DNA of 26,697 nucleotides from an uncultured Lachnospiraceae bacterium (GTDB lineage: Bacteria > Bacillota_A > Clostridia > Lachnospirales > Lachnospiraceae): the NCBI GenBank assembly GCA_910587495.1, contig CAJUMT010000020.1, positions 1-26,697 of the forward strand, read 5' to 3'. Each line of letters starts with the position of its first letter. Positions within the stretch are counted from its first letter, which is position 1. A model generated the notes under the pieces. The model worked only from the letters and a program-made list of their open reading frames with translations, was not told the origin of the DNA and did not search any database. This document shows positions 7,182 through 16,270 of this stretch, piece after piece. A program made the translations under genes and the position numbers.

Positions 7182-8381
7182 ATGGCAAGAAGAAAAAGAG
7201 AGAGGCTGATCTTATTAAATGCGTATGGATTGGACACTAACCTTCTGGTCGTGTTGTTTTTTATTATGGTTTTTGGTTTTATCATGATTTACAGCGCCAG
7301 CTATTATTCTTCCGGTTTGAATAAATCATATGGTTACGATTCTATGCATCTTTTGAAAAGCCAGGTTATTTACAGTATACTGGGGATTATTATGATGTTG
7401 GTGGTATCCTGTGTAAACTATCATTTTTGGAGTTATTTTGCCGTGTTAGGCTATCTGGGCTGTGTTGTGCTGATCATGCTTTTGAAGGTGCCCGGGCTTG
7501 GCGTTACAGTGAAAGGAGCTACCAGGTGGCTGAAATTAGGGCCGGTGCAGTTTCAGGTGGCGGAGCCGGTCAAACTAATTATGATTGTTTTTATGGCGGC
7601 TTTAATTGTGTCCAGGAGGCGGTATTTGAAAAGCTGGCTTTCCATGGTGCGTATGGTGATTCCTTCCGGAATTATAGCGGTGCTTATATGGAAGATTAGT
7701 GATAATATGAGTACGGCGGCTATCCTTTTAGGGACGGCGGTTTTCATGATCTATGTGGTGCATCCGGAGCAGTGGAAATTTATTGTATGTGCCCTGGGCG
7801 TGGTTGCTGTGGTGGCGATAGTTATTCATTATGTAAAAGGCCTGGACCCGCTGCAATTGCAGGAAGGAGATTTCCGTTTCGCCCGTATACGGGCGTGGCT
7901 GGAACCGTATGAATATGAACAGGACACGGCTTTTCAATCTTTGCAGGGTGTATATGCCATCGGTTCGGGAGGACTCTGGGGAAAAGGTTTGGGCAACAGC
8001 ATCCAGAAGCTGGGGAAAATACCGGAACCTTATAATGATTATATATTTGCAATTATCTGCGAAGAACTGGGAATTTTCGGGGCGGGGCTTATTATATTGC
8101 TTTTTATTTATCTTTTATACCGTATTTACACCGTGTCCCAGACAGCGGAAGATCTTTTGGGCCGTATGATTTCCATCGGAGTAATGTCTCACATTGCCCT
8201 GCAGGTGATTTTGAATCTTCTGGTAGTGACCAGACTTTTTCCCACCACAGGCGTGACGCTGCCATTTTTCAGTTATGGCGGTACGGCGACAGTATTTCTT
8301 CTGATGGAGATCGGGCTTGTGTTGAATGTGAATAAATACAGCGTCCGCAAGAGGCTGGACGCCATGCGGCAGTCCGTATAA
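7182..8381 (+). CDS. ftsW: SEDS-family peptidoglycan glycosyltransferase, FtsW/RodA/SpoVE type
   Basis: 399-aa polytopic membrane protein with about ten hydrophobic segments, the first after a short basic N-terminus (ARRKRER). SEDS polymerases make glycan strands from lipid II, with a partner class B PBP. The catalytic loop is present as KIPEPYNDYIFAIICEELG with Asp286, equivalent to the essential Asp of FtsW/RodA, and the C-terminal signature PFFSYGGTATVFLLMEIG is intact. KGATRWLKLGPVQFQVAEPVK is the conserved early cytoplasmic/loop region. FtsW versus RodA versus SpoVE cannot be settled from one sequence; no partner PBP gene is in the window. It begins an operon with ispG and polC, 26 bp before ispG. 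Confidence 0.9.
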   Translation: MARRKRERLILLNAYGLDTNLLVVLFFIMVFGFIMIYSASYYSSGLNKSYGYDSMHLLKSQVIYSILGIIMMLVVSCVNYHFWSYFAVLGYLGCVVLIMLLKVPGLGVTVKGATRWLKLGPVQFQVAEPVKLIMIVFMAALIVSRRRYLKSWLSMVRMVIPSGIIAVLIWKISDNMSTAAILLGTAVFMIYVVHPEQWKFIVCALGVVAVVAIVIHYVKGLDPLQLQEGDFRFARIRAWLEPYEYEQDTAFQSLQGVYAIGSGGLWGKGLGNSIQKLGKIPEPYNDYIFAIICEELGIFGAGLIILLFIYLLYRIYTVSQTAEDLLGRMISIGVMSHIALQVILNLLVVTRLFPTTGVTLPFFSYGGTATVFLLMEIGLVLNVNKYSVRKRLDAMRQSV

Positions 8382-8407
8382 TATATTAAATATAAGGAGC
8401 TTAGGCT

Positions 8408-9463
8408 ATGTATCGTGAACATACAAAGACAGTAAAGATCGGAGACAAAGTGATCGGGGGCGGCCACCCGGTCCTGATTCAGTCCATGACCAACACCAGG
8501 ACGGAAGATGTGGAAGCCACGGTTGCCCAGATCGAAAGACTGACAGCGGCGGGCTGTGAGATCATCCGCTGTACGGTGCCGACTATGGAGGCGGCCCGGG
8601 CGTTTAGCGAGATCAAAAAAAGGATTCGCATTCCTCTGGTGGCGGATATTCATTTTGACTATAAGCTTGCCATAGCGGCGATAGAGAACGGAGCGGACAA
8701 GATCCGTATTAATCCGGGCAATATCGGCGGTGCGGACAGGATCAAAGCGGTGGTGGAAGCCGCCAGGGAGCGGAATATTCCCATACGGGTGGGGGTCAAC
8801 AGCGGGTCGCTGGAAAAAGAACTGGTGGAAAAGTACCATGGCGTCACAGCCGAAGGACTGGTAGAGAGCGCGCTTGATAAAGTAAAGATCATAGAGGATT
8901 TAGGCTATGATAATCTGGTCATCAGCATCAAATCTTCCAATGTCTGTATGTGTGCCAAAGCTCATGAACTGATCGCCGAAAAGACGGCATATCCGCTTCA
9001 TGTGGGCATTACAGAGGCAGGAACGCTGTTTTCGGGGAATATAAAATCTGCCGTAGGACTGGGTATTATCCTGCATCAGGGGATTGGAGACACAATCCGC
9101 GTATCTCTTACAGGCGATCCGGTGGAAGAAGTAAAGTCTGCCAAACTGATTCTTAAGACGCTGGGGCTTCGCACCGGCGGCATTGAGGTGGTATCGTGTC
9201 CCACCTGCGGCAGGACAAAGATAGATCTGATTTCTCTTGCCAACCAGGTAGAAACGCTGGCTGCTTCTTATCCTCTGGATATTAAAGTGGCGGTGATGGG
9301 CTGTGTGGTCAACGGCCCCGGCGAGGCCAAAGAAGCGGACATCGGTATTGCAGGCGGTATAGGCGAAGGACTGCTGATCAAACATGGTGAGGTTGTCAGG
9401 AAAGTTCCGGAGGACGAGCTGCTTGATACACTCCGCTATGAATTGGAGAATTGGAACGCATGA
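8408..9463 (+). CDS. ispG: 4-hydroxy-3-methylbut-2-enyl diphosphate synthase (flavodoxin/ferredoxin type)
   Basis: 351 aa, the size of bacterial GcpE/IspG. It converts MEcPP to HMBPP in the MEP isoprenoid pathway with a [4Fe-4S] cluster. The N-terminal TIM barrel begins with VLIQSMTNTRTEDV, followed by IRCTVPTMEAA, PLVADIHFDYKLA and KIRINPGNIG. Cluster ligands Cys264 and Cys267 (SCPTCGRTKID) and Cys299 (VMGCVVNGPGEA) have the expected spacing, and Glu306 provides the fourth ligand. AAGGAG ribosome-binding site ten bases before ATG. Its stop overlaps the polC start as ATGA, and it supplies undecaprenyl precursors for the same wall synthesis served by FtsW. Confidence 0.96.
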   Translation: MYREHTKTVKIGDKVIGGGHPVLIQSMTNTRTEDVEATVAQIERLTAAGCEIIRCTVPTMEAARAFSEIKKRIRIPLVADIHFDYKLAIAAIENGADKIRINPGNIGGADRIKAVVEAARERNIPIRVGVNSGSLEKELVEKYHGVTAEGLVESALDKVKIIEDLGYDNLVISIKSSNVCMCAKAHELIAEKTAYPLHVGITEAGTLFSGNIKSAVGLGIILHQGIGDTIRVSLTGDPVEEVKSAKLILKTLGLRTGGIEVVSCPTCGRTKIDLISLANQVETLAASYPLDIKVAVMGCVVNGPGEAKEADIGIAGGIGEGLLIKHGEVVRKVPEDELLDTLRYELENWNA

Positions 9464-12400
9464 AAGAAAAGCCTTTTTTTGACGTATTCTGCACCCTTAC
9501 GCTGGAAGGACAGCTGCAGGCGCTTTTGGAACAGGTGGTAGTGACAAAAGTGTCTATGAGTCCTGCGCAGGATGTGCTAAGGGTTTATATTACCAGTAAG
9601 AAGCTGATTGCAAAAGATCAGCTTTTTCAGTTGTCAAAACAGATACAAAGACAGATCTTTGGATACCGCAGAGTACAGGTGTATATCTTTGAGACCTTCC
9701 GTCTCTCTGAGCAGTATACGCCGAAGAAACTCTGGGATGTCTATGAAGAGAGTGTATTAAAAGAGCTGGAAGTATACAGCCCTTACAAACGGAGCATTAT
9801 GAAAAAAGCCCGGATGGATTTTCCGGATGAAAACACGGTGAAGATGGGTATTTCTGATAAAGTTTACGACAGAGAAGCCGTTGATGATCTTCTGCGTATT
9901 CTTGACCGGGTATTTAATGAGCGCTGCGGCTTCGACGTACGGGTAGATGTGGAATATTTGGAGCAGGACAACACGGCTCTTGAAAAAAGCCAGGCTGTCT
10001 TGCAGAAGAAGATAGAATTTTTGACAGAAAACCTGCGTATGGAAAAAACTGCGCAGGTGCAGATGCAGCCAAAGAAGGAAGAAGTTCTGCCTAAGGCAAA
10101 AGCGCCGTCACCGAAGAAAAAGAATGCAAAAAACGTACTTACGCCCATGAGACGTTCTGACGGACCGAAATTTTCCGGTTATCGAAGGAACGATAACCCG
10201 GAAGTACTTTACGGAAGGGATTTTGAAGATGAACCCATCCCCTTAGAGCAGGTAGTCGAAGAGATGGGAGAGATTACTTTTAAGGGTAAGATCCTGAAAA
10301 CGGATGAGCGGGAGATCCGGGGAGAGCGGACGATCTTTACAATTACGGTCACGGACTTTACGGACACAATCCGGGTGAAGATGTTCACAAAAAATGAATT
10401 TCTGCCTGATCTGAAAGAAAAGCTTTCTGCAGGAGGATTCGTAAAGATCAAAGGAATGACCAGCATTGACAGATTCGACCACGAGTTATCCATAAGCTCT
10501 GTGACAGGTATTAAAAAAACGGCGGATTTTACCACTGCCCGCATGGACTATGCCTACAAAAAAAGAGTGGAACTGCACTGCCACACAAAGATGAGCGATA
10601 TGGACGGGGTGACAGACGCTTCCACACTCCTGAAAAGAGCGAAGGCGTGGGGGATGCCGGCGCTTGCCATTACGGATCACGGATGCGTGCAGGCATTTAC
10701 GGAGGCCAGTCATACGATTTCCAAAGATGAAGAATTTAAAGTAATCTACGGAGTAGAAGGCTATCTGGTGGACGATGTAAAAGAGGTGGTGGAAAATGCA
10801 AAAGGACAGGACTTAAACGGCGCTTATGTGGTCTTTGACCTGGAGACGACCGGCCTGAACGCCGAAAAAAACCGTATCATTGAGATTGGGGCGGTTAAGG
10901 TGGAGAACGGTCAGGTCACGGACCGTTTTAGTACATTTGTAAATCCCAAAGAGCCGATTCCTTTTGAGATTGAAGATCTGACCAGCATAAATGATGAGAT
11001 GGTCATGGATGCTCCGGTGATCGAAGAAATTCTGCCGAAATTTCTGGATTTTTGCAAAGGGTGCGTCCTGATCGCCCACAACGCTTCTTTTGATGCGGGA
11101 TTTATTCAGGAAAATTGCCGCAGGATGGGAATAACTACGGATTTCACGGTAGGCGATACTGTGGCTATGGCGCGGCTTCTTCTTCCGGCGCTTAATAAAT
11201 TTAAATTGGATAATGTGGCGAAGGCGCTGAACATTTCTCTGGATCACCATCACCGGGCGGTGGACGACGCGGCCTGTACCGCGGAGATTTTTATTAAATT
11301 CATACGGATGTTTCAGGATAAAGACATTCATACATTGGATGCGGTGAATGAATTAGGGCGGACGGATAAAGAGAAGATTAAAAAACTTCCCACCTATCAT
11401 ATTATTATTCTTGCAAAGAACGATATCGGGCGGGTGAATCTGTACCGGCTGGTATCCATGTCCCATCTTGATTATTTTGCCAGGCGTCCCCGGATTCCAA
11501 AAAGCGAGCTGGCAAAGTACAGGGAAGGGCTGATCATAGGTTCTGCCTGCGAGGCGGGAGAACTGTACCAGGCCATTCTTCGGGGCGCGCCCGGGCAGGA
11601 GATCGCCAAAATCGTAGAATTTTATGATTATCTGGAAATACAGCCTCTGGGAAATAATGCGTTTATGCTCCGGGACTCTAAGATACCCGTACATTCGGAG
11701 GAAGATTTAAGGGAAAATGTCCGCAGGATCGTCCATTTGGGAGAAGAATTTGGAAAGCCGGTGGCGGCCACCTGCGACGTACATTTTATTGATCCCCAGG
11801 ACGAGGTCTATCGAAGGATTATCATGACGGGCAAGGGGTTTTCCGATGCGGATCAGCAGGCGCCTTTATTCTTGCGGACCACGGAGGAGATGCTGGAAGA
11901 ATTTGCGTTTCTTGGTTCTGAGAAAGCGGAGGAAGTGGTGGTGGCCAACACAAACAGGATCGCGGATATGTGCGAACACCTCTCTCCGGTGCGTCCGGAT
12001 AAATGTCCGCCGGTCATACCGGACTCGGATCAGACCCTTCGGGATATCTGCTACGATAAAGCCCATGAAATCTATGGAGAAGATCTCCCGAAAGTGGTGA
12101 CGGAGCGGCTGGAGCGGGAGCTTAAATCCATTATCGGAAACGGTTTTGCGGTTATGTATATTATCGCGCAGAAACTGGTGTGGAAATCTAACGATGACGG
12201 TTATCTGGTGGGTTCAAGAGGCTCTGTGGGATCGTCCTTTGTGGCGACCATGGCAGGGATCACGGAGGTGAATCCTTTAAGCCCTCACTATATTTGTCCC
12301 CACTGCCATTACAGCGAGTTTGACTCTGAGGACGTAAAAAAATTTGCCGGCATGGCAGGATGCGATATGCCGGATAAGGATTGTCCGGTATGCGGAAAGA

Positions 12401-13899
12401 AACTGACAAAAGAAGGGTTTGATATTCCCTTTGAAACATTTCTGGGTTTTAAGGGGAATAAGGAACCGGATATTGATCTGAATTTTTCCGGAGATTATCA
12501 GTCGAAGGCTCATAAATATACGGAGGTAATCTTCGGGGCGGGGCAGACCTACCGGGCGGGAACTATCGGTACGCTGGCGGATAAAACTGCATTTGGTTAT
12601 GTAAAAAAGTATTATGAAGAACGGGGCATGAGCAAGCGAAACTGCGAGATTGACCGGATTGTCGTGGGCTGTACGGGAATACGCAGGACTACGGGGCAGC
12701 ATCCGGGCGGTATCATTGTTTTGCCCATCGGGGAGACAATCTATTCTTTTACACCTGTGCAGCACCCGGCCAACGATATGAAGACGGACATTGTGACGAC
12801 CCATTTTGATTACCATTCCATCGATCATAACCTCCTGAAACTTGACATATTAGGCCATGATGATCCCACCATGATCCGTATGCTGGAAGATTTGACAGGG
12901 ATTGACGCCAGGAAGATTCCGCTGGACGACAAAGAGGTCATGTCTTTGTTCCAGAATACGGACGCCCTTGGTATCAAGCCGGAGGATATCGGAGGAACGC
13001 AGCTGGGGTCGCTGGGGATACCGGAGTTTGGCACGGAATTTGCCATGCAGATGCTGCTCGATACCCATCCGACCCATTTCTCGGATCTGGTGCGGATCGC
13101 GGGGCTTGCCCACGGGACGGACGTGTGGCTCGGCAACGCGCAGACATTGATTCAGGAAGGTAAAGCGACGATCTCTACCGCCATCTGTACCCGTGACGAT
13201 ATTATGACATATTTGATCGGGATGGGTATGGACAGCGAGCAGTCTTTTACGATTATGGAAAGCGTCCGTAAAGGAAAAGGGTTGAAGCCTGAGTGGGAAG
13301 AGGCCATGAAAGCTCACAACGTGCCGGACTGGTATATCTGGTCTTGTAAAAAGATCAAATATATGTTTCCTAAAGCCCACGCGGCGGCCTATGTGATGAT
13401 GGCATGGCGGATCGCCTACTGTAAGATCAATTATCCGCTGGCTTATTACGCGGCGTATTTCAGCATCCGAGCCTCGGCGTTTGATTACGAGATTATGTGT
13501 CAGGGCAGAGAACGGCTGGAACGCCATATAGAGGATTATAAACAAAGAAGTGATACGCTGACCAAAAAAGAACAGGATACTCTAAAGGATATGAAGAGCG
13601 TGCAGGAGATGTACGCCCGGGGTTTCGAGTTTATGAAAGTGGATATTTACCGGGCGGAGGCTCATAAGTTCCAGATCATTGACGGAAAGCTGATGCCGGC
13701 TCTGTCCACAATTGAAGGACTGGGAGATAAGGCGGCGGATCAGCTCTGTGAAGCGGCGGCCAGGGGGCCATTTTTATCCAGGGATGATTTAAGAGACAGA
13801 AGCAAGCTAAGTAAGACCGTCATTGACCTGATGGGGGATCTGGGACTTCTGGGGGGACTGCCGGAATCCAATCAGCTGTCGCTGTTTGATGTGGTGTGA
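9460..13899 (+). CDS. polC: DNA polymerase III alpha subunit, PolC type
   Basis: 1479 aa, full length for PolC, the leading-strand replicase of low-GC Gram-positives. Order: N-terminal domains (1-~225), OB fold (from ~255), PHP domain starting HCH (His373, His375), an inserted DnaQ-like 3'-5' exonuclease starting VFDLETTG (Asp460, Glu462), then the rest of PHP and the C-family polymerase core. GSRGSVGSSFVATMAG is the nucleotide-binding region, and PDIDLNF carries catalytic Asp1004 and Asp1006. The Zn site has Cys946, Cys949, Cys975 and Cys978. I choose ATG9460 (ATGA overlap with ispG, GGAGA about ten bases upstream) over TTG9451, which lies too near that site. Confidence 0.97.
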   Translation: MKEKPFFDVFCTLTLEGQLQALLEQVVVTKVSMSPAQDVLRVYITSKKLIAKDQLFQLSKQIQRQIFGYRRVQVYIFETFRLSEQYTPKKLWDVYEESVLKELEVYSPYKRSIMKKARMDFPDENTVKMGISDKVYDREAVDDLLRILDRVFNERCGFDVRVDVEYLEQDNTALEKSQAVLQKKIEFLTENLRMEKTAQVQMQPKKEEVLPKAKAPSPKKKNAKNVLTPMRRSDGPKFSGYRRNDNPEVLYGRDFEDEPIPLEQVVEEMGEITFKGKILKTDEREIRGERTIFTITVTDFTDTIRVKMFTKNEFLPDLKEKLSAGGFVKIKGMTSIDRFDHELSISSVTGIKKTADFTTARMDYAYKKRVELHCHTKMSDMDGVTDASTLLKRAKAWGMPALAITDHGCVQAFTEASHTISKDEEFKVIYGVEGYLVDDVKEVVENAKGQDLNGAYVVFDLETTGLNAEKNRIIEIGAVKVENGQVTDRFSTFVNPKEPIPFEIEDLTSINDEMVMDAPVIEEILPKFLDFCKGCVLIAHNASFDAGFIQENCRRMGITTDFTVGDTVAMARLLLPALNKFKLDNVAKALNISLDHHHRAVDDAACTAEIFIKFIRMFQDKDIHTLDAVNELGRTDKEKIKKLPTYHIIILAKNDIGRVNLYRLVSMSHLDYFARRPRIPKSELAKYREGLIIGSACEAGELYQAILRGAPGQEIAKIVEFYDYLEIQPLGNNAFMLRDSKIPVHSEEDLRENVRRIVHLGEEFGKPVAATCDVHFIDPQDEVYRRIIMTGKGFSDADQQAPLFLRTTEEMLEEFAFLGSEKAEEVVVANTNRIADMCEHLSPVRPDKCPPVIPDSDQTLRDICYDKAHEIYGEDLPKVVTERLERELKSIIGNGFAVMYIIAQKLVWKSNDDGYLVGSRGSVGSSFVATMAGITEVNPLSPHYICPHCHYSEFDSEDVKKFAGMAGCDMPDKDCPVCGKKLTKEGFDIPFETFLGFKGNKEPDIDLNFSGDYQSKAHKYTEVIFGAGQTYRAGTIGTLADKTAFGYVKKYYEERGMSKRNCEIDRIVVGCTGIRRTTGQHPGGIIVLPIGETIYSFTPVQHPANDMKTDIVTTHFDYHSIDHNLLKLDILGHDDPTMIRMLEDLTGIDARKIPLDDKEVMSLFQNTDALGIKPEDIGGTQLGSLGIPEFGTEFAMQMLLDTHPTHFSDLVRIAGLAHGTDVWLGNAQTLIQEGKATISTAICTRDDIMTYLIGMGMDSEQSFTIMESVRKGKGLKPEWEEAMKAHNVPDWYIWSCKKIKYMFPKAHAAAYVMMAWRIAYCKINYPLAYYAAYFSIRASAFDYEIMCQGRERLERHIEDYKQRSDTLTKKEQDTLKDMKSVQEMYARGFEFMKVDIYRAEAHKFQIIDGKLMPALSTIEGLGDKAADQLCEAAARGPFLSRDDLRDRSKLSKTVIDLMGDLGLLGGLPESNQLSLFDVV

Positions 13900-13914
13900 G
13901 TTTCAAATTGTATG

Positions 13915-13948
13915 GAGCAATCGAGGAAATCATTCGATTGCTCTTTTT
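13915..13948 (+). terminator. Intrinsic terminator after polC
   Basis: Perfect 10-bp stem GAGCAATCGA (13915-13924) / TCGATTGCTC (13934-13943), a 9-base loop, then TTTTT. It lies 16 bases after the polC stop and closes the ftsW-ispG-polC operon. Confidence 0.9.
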
Positions 13949-13987
13949 GTCTTATTTTTAAAATTTCTTAAGATTCTCTTAATATCA

Positions 13988-14023
13988 TTGACACTATTAT
14001 ATTATACAGTATATAATATTATA
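13988..14023 (+). promoter_or_regulatory. Promoter and candidate PadR operator of the padR-DUF1700-DUF4097-pspC operon
   Basis: A perfect TTGACA (13988-13993) and perfect TATAAT (14012-14017) are 18 bp apart. The -10 box is embedded in a perfect 12-bp palindrome, TATAATATTATA (14012-14023), and an imperfect dyad (ATATTATAC/GTATATAAT, 7 of 9 matching) is centred on 14008. PadR proteins usually repress their own operon by binding AT-rich dyads at the promoter, so autoregulation here is likely. Ribosome-binding site AAGGAGAAGGA follows before ATG14051. Confidence 0.75.
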
Positions 14024-14050
14024 AAATAACATAGTAAGGAGAAGGACGGC

Positions 14051-14374
14051 ATGGTATTTAACACAGGCGCAGCGCTCCTGGATGCAATTGTATTGGTCGT
14101 CGTGTCCATGGAAGCGGAGGGGACTTACGGATACAAAATTACGCAGGACGTCCGAAAAGCTATAGAGATTTCGGAATCCACTCTCTATCCTGTTTTGAGA
14201 AGGCTTTTAAAGGACGGATGTCTGGAAGTATATGATATGGAATTTGGCGGCAGAAACCGCAGATACTATAAGATCACCGAAGCAGGGACGGCGCAGCTTA
14301 GCCTGTACCGGTCGGAATGGCAGAGTTATGCGGCAAAAATTACCAAAATATTTACGGGGAGAAGTGAAAAATGA
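14051..14374 (+). CDS. PadR-family transcriptional regulator
   Basis: 107 aa, a short PadR of the two-helix-minus subgroup. The winged-helix signature is clear: TYGYKITQDV, SESTLYPVLRRLLKDGCLE and GGRNRRYYKITEAG, with a short C-terminal dimerisation helix. PadR proteins sense diverse ligands and repress membrane or efflux operons. First gene of a four-gene operon; its TGA overlaps the next ATG. The strong promoter with its AT dyad directly upstream suggests self-repression. Confidence 0.92.
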   Translation: MVFNTGAALLDAIVLVVVSMEAEGTYGYKITQDVRKAIEISESTLYPVLRRLLKDGCLEVYDMEFGGRNRRYYKITEAGTAQLSLYRSEWQSYAAKITKIFTGRSEK

Positions 14375-15060
14375 ACAGAGAGCGATTTATGAAAGAACTG
14401 GAACAGCTTCTTCATAGCCTTCCGCAGGACGAACGGCGGGAAGCGATCCAGTTTTATAACGACTATTTTGACGATGCAGGCCCGGAGAACGAAGCGCAGG
14501 TCATAAAAGAGCTGGGAAGTCCCTCACAGGTGGCGCAAACCATCCTCAATGGTTCCGGAGAGGATGGTGAATACACTGAGCGGGGATATAAAGACACACA
14601 GTCCGGAAACTTTCAGGAGATGCCTGCGGACGTCTATGATATGGATCTGAAAGAAAAAGAAAAGGTCCGCAGCCGGAATAATCCTGATTTTTGGAAGCTT
14701 TTATCCGTTTTTTTACTGTGTATCCTGCTGCTCCCGATTATTATTCCTCTGTTTCTGGCGGTGATCGGCGTAGCGATTGGCATACTGGCGGGTATTGTGG
14801 GCATTGCCATAGGAGTTATAGCGACGGCGGTGGCACTGCCGATCGCAGGAGTCCTGCTTATGATGGTGGCGTTTTACAATTTGTTCTTTTCTCCCGCTAT
14901 CGGCCTTACGCTGGGCGGAATCGGATGTGTGCTGCTTTCTGTAGGTATCCTTATATTTTTACTGGCTGTATGGATGTGCAAGGCGCTGATTCCATGTTCG
15001 ATCAGAGTGCTTGTGGCTATGATCCGCTATCCTCTTAGAAAGGCAGGTATTGTAAAATGA
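14371..15060 (+). CDS. DUF1700 family membrane protein
   Basis: 229 aa. The N-terminal ~65 residues are the DUF1700/HAAS-type cytoplasmic helical domain: MNRERFMKELEQLL, LPQDERREAIQFYNDYFDDA and VIKELGSPSQVAQTIL. After a charged linker (KEKEKVRSR) come four or so hydrophobic segments rich in Gly, Ile and Ala (about 107-215). Genes of this type regularly sit between padR and a DUF4097 gene, as here, with ATGA overlaps on both sides. The biochemical role is not established; the arrangement suggests an envelope-stress sensor or a partner of PadR at the membrane. Confidence 0.88.
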   Translation: MNRERFMKELEQLLHSLPQDERREAIQFYNDYFDDAGPENEAQVIKELGSPSQVAQTILNGSGEDGEYTERGYKDTQSGNFQEMPADVYDMDLKEKEKVRSRNNPDFWKLLSVFLLCILLLPIIIPLFLAVIGVAIGILAGIVGIAIGVIATAVALPIAGVLLMMVAFYNLFFSPAIGLTLGGIGCVLLSVGILIFLLAVWMCKALIPCSIRVLVAMIRYPLRKAGIVK

Positions 15061-15995
15061 AAATAATAACAAAGATTTGCTTTATTCTGAGCATGGCGCT
15101 GCTTTTGCTGGGTGTTGCCGGCATCGGCGTCGGAGCGCTTATGGGGGTAACGCCTTCCCGGCTTATAAATGAAGGAAGATATCCCGGAAGGCTTTGTCGT
15201 CTCCCCAAATTGGAGGTAGATGCGCCGGACAGCATTCCGTCTCTGTCCGGAAATAATCCTACACAGTCGGAGGAATACTATGAATTTGGGGATATTGAAA
15301 ACCTGGAACTGGATCTTGGTCTCTGTGAGCTACAGTTTCATACCCACAGTGAAGACCATATTGCCGTCTGTGCGGATAATACAAAAGACTATTTTACATG
15401 TCGCCAGAGCAAAGATACGCTGATCCTGAAAGACGACCGTCCCACGCTCACCATAAGCGACAGCATGAAAAACGCGCTTATACTGGATATCTATCTGCCG
15501 GAACAGGAATATGATGAGATCGATATTGATATGGGCGCCGGCAATATAACGCTGGATCTTCTGTCGGCGGACAGCTTCAAGATCGACAACGGCGCGGGCA
15601 ATGTAACCATGCACACACTGACCTGCGAAGATCTGGCCGTGAATACCGGTGTCGGAGAACTGCAGGCGGATTCGCTCCAGGTATCCGACACGGCGGATAT
15701 TGAGGTTGGCACAGGAAACATTACGATCTCGCAGTTTGCAGGGGAGAACTTAAACCTGGATTGCGGCGTGGGAAATGCGCAGGTCACGGCTGACGGCAGG
15801 GAAGAAGACTATGATTATAAAGTTCAGTCAGGCATTGGAAGCGTATGTTTGAACCATCAGACGCAGGAATACACAGGGCATCATTATGGTTTCCATCACG
15901 AAGATTCCTCTTGTATAGAATCCAGGAAAGGCGTCGGACGACAGCTTTCTATTGTTTGCGGCATGGGTACTGCAGAACTGAATTTTTCAGAATAA
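15057..15995 (+). CDS. DUF4097 family beta-strand-repeat protein, membrane-anchored
   Basis: 312 aa. A basic start and hydrophobic stretch (about residues 5-30) form a signal anchor. The rest is a run of short strands with recurring G-A/V-G-N/E turns: DMGAGNITLDL, DNGAGNVTMHT, NTGVGELQADS, EVGTGNITISQ, DCGVGNAQVTA and QSGIGSVCLN. This is the right-handed beta-solenoid pattern of DUF4097, and the repeat spacing of about 18-20 residues is visible by eye. Probably faces outside. Third gene of the PadR operon; it starts in the ATGA of the DUF1700 stop. Confidence 0.88.
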   Translation: MKIITKICFILSMALLLLGVAGIGVGALMGVTPSRLINEGRYPGRLCRLPKLEVDAPDSIPSLSGNNPTQSEEYYEFGDIENLELDLGLCELQFHTHSEDHIAVCADNTKDYFTCRQSKDTLILKDDRPTLTISDSMKNALILDIYLPEQEYDEIDIDMGAGNITLDLLSADSFKIDNGAGNVTMHTLTCEDLAVNTGVGELQADSLQVSDTADIEVGTGNITISQFAGENLNLDCGVGNAQVTADGREEDYDYKVQSGIGSVCLNHQTQEYTGHHYGFHHEDSSCIESRKGVGRQLSIVCGMGTAELNFSE

Positions 15996-16014
15996 TAAGA
16001 AAGGAAATGGTATT

Positions 16015-16200
16015 ATGGAAAAAAGACTGACAAAATCATCATCCAACCGAATGATCAGCGGCGTCTGCGGCGGAGTAGGAGAATATTTTCACATTGATCC
16101 TACTGTAATCCGGCTTATATGGGCGATCCTTACTTTCTGCGGCGTAGGCAGCGGGATTCTGGTTTACATTATCGCCGCGGTGGTAATACCGGAAGATTAA
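16015..16200 (+). CDS. PspC domain small membrane protein
   Basis: 61 aa, a bare PspC domain: a basic head (KRLTKSSSNRM), ISGVCGGVGEYFHIDPTVIRLIW, then one long hydrophobic segment ending VVIPED. These are the hallmark residues of PspC/stress-responsive membrane proteins. AAGGAAA ribosome-binding site; 19 bases after the DUF4097 stop, so it is the last gene of the operon. Presence of PspC supports an envelope-stress role for the whole set. Confidence 0.92.
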   Translation: MEKRLTKSSSNRMISGVCGGVGEYFHIDPTVIRLIWAILTFCGVGSGILVYIIAAVVIPED

Positions 16201-16270
16201 AAAAGTTCTTTCCTTTTATGCAAAGCCGCATTATAATAGAACTGGTTTCTTAAAAAAGAATGTGAAACAG

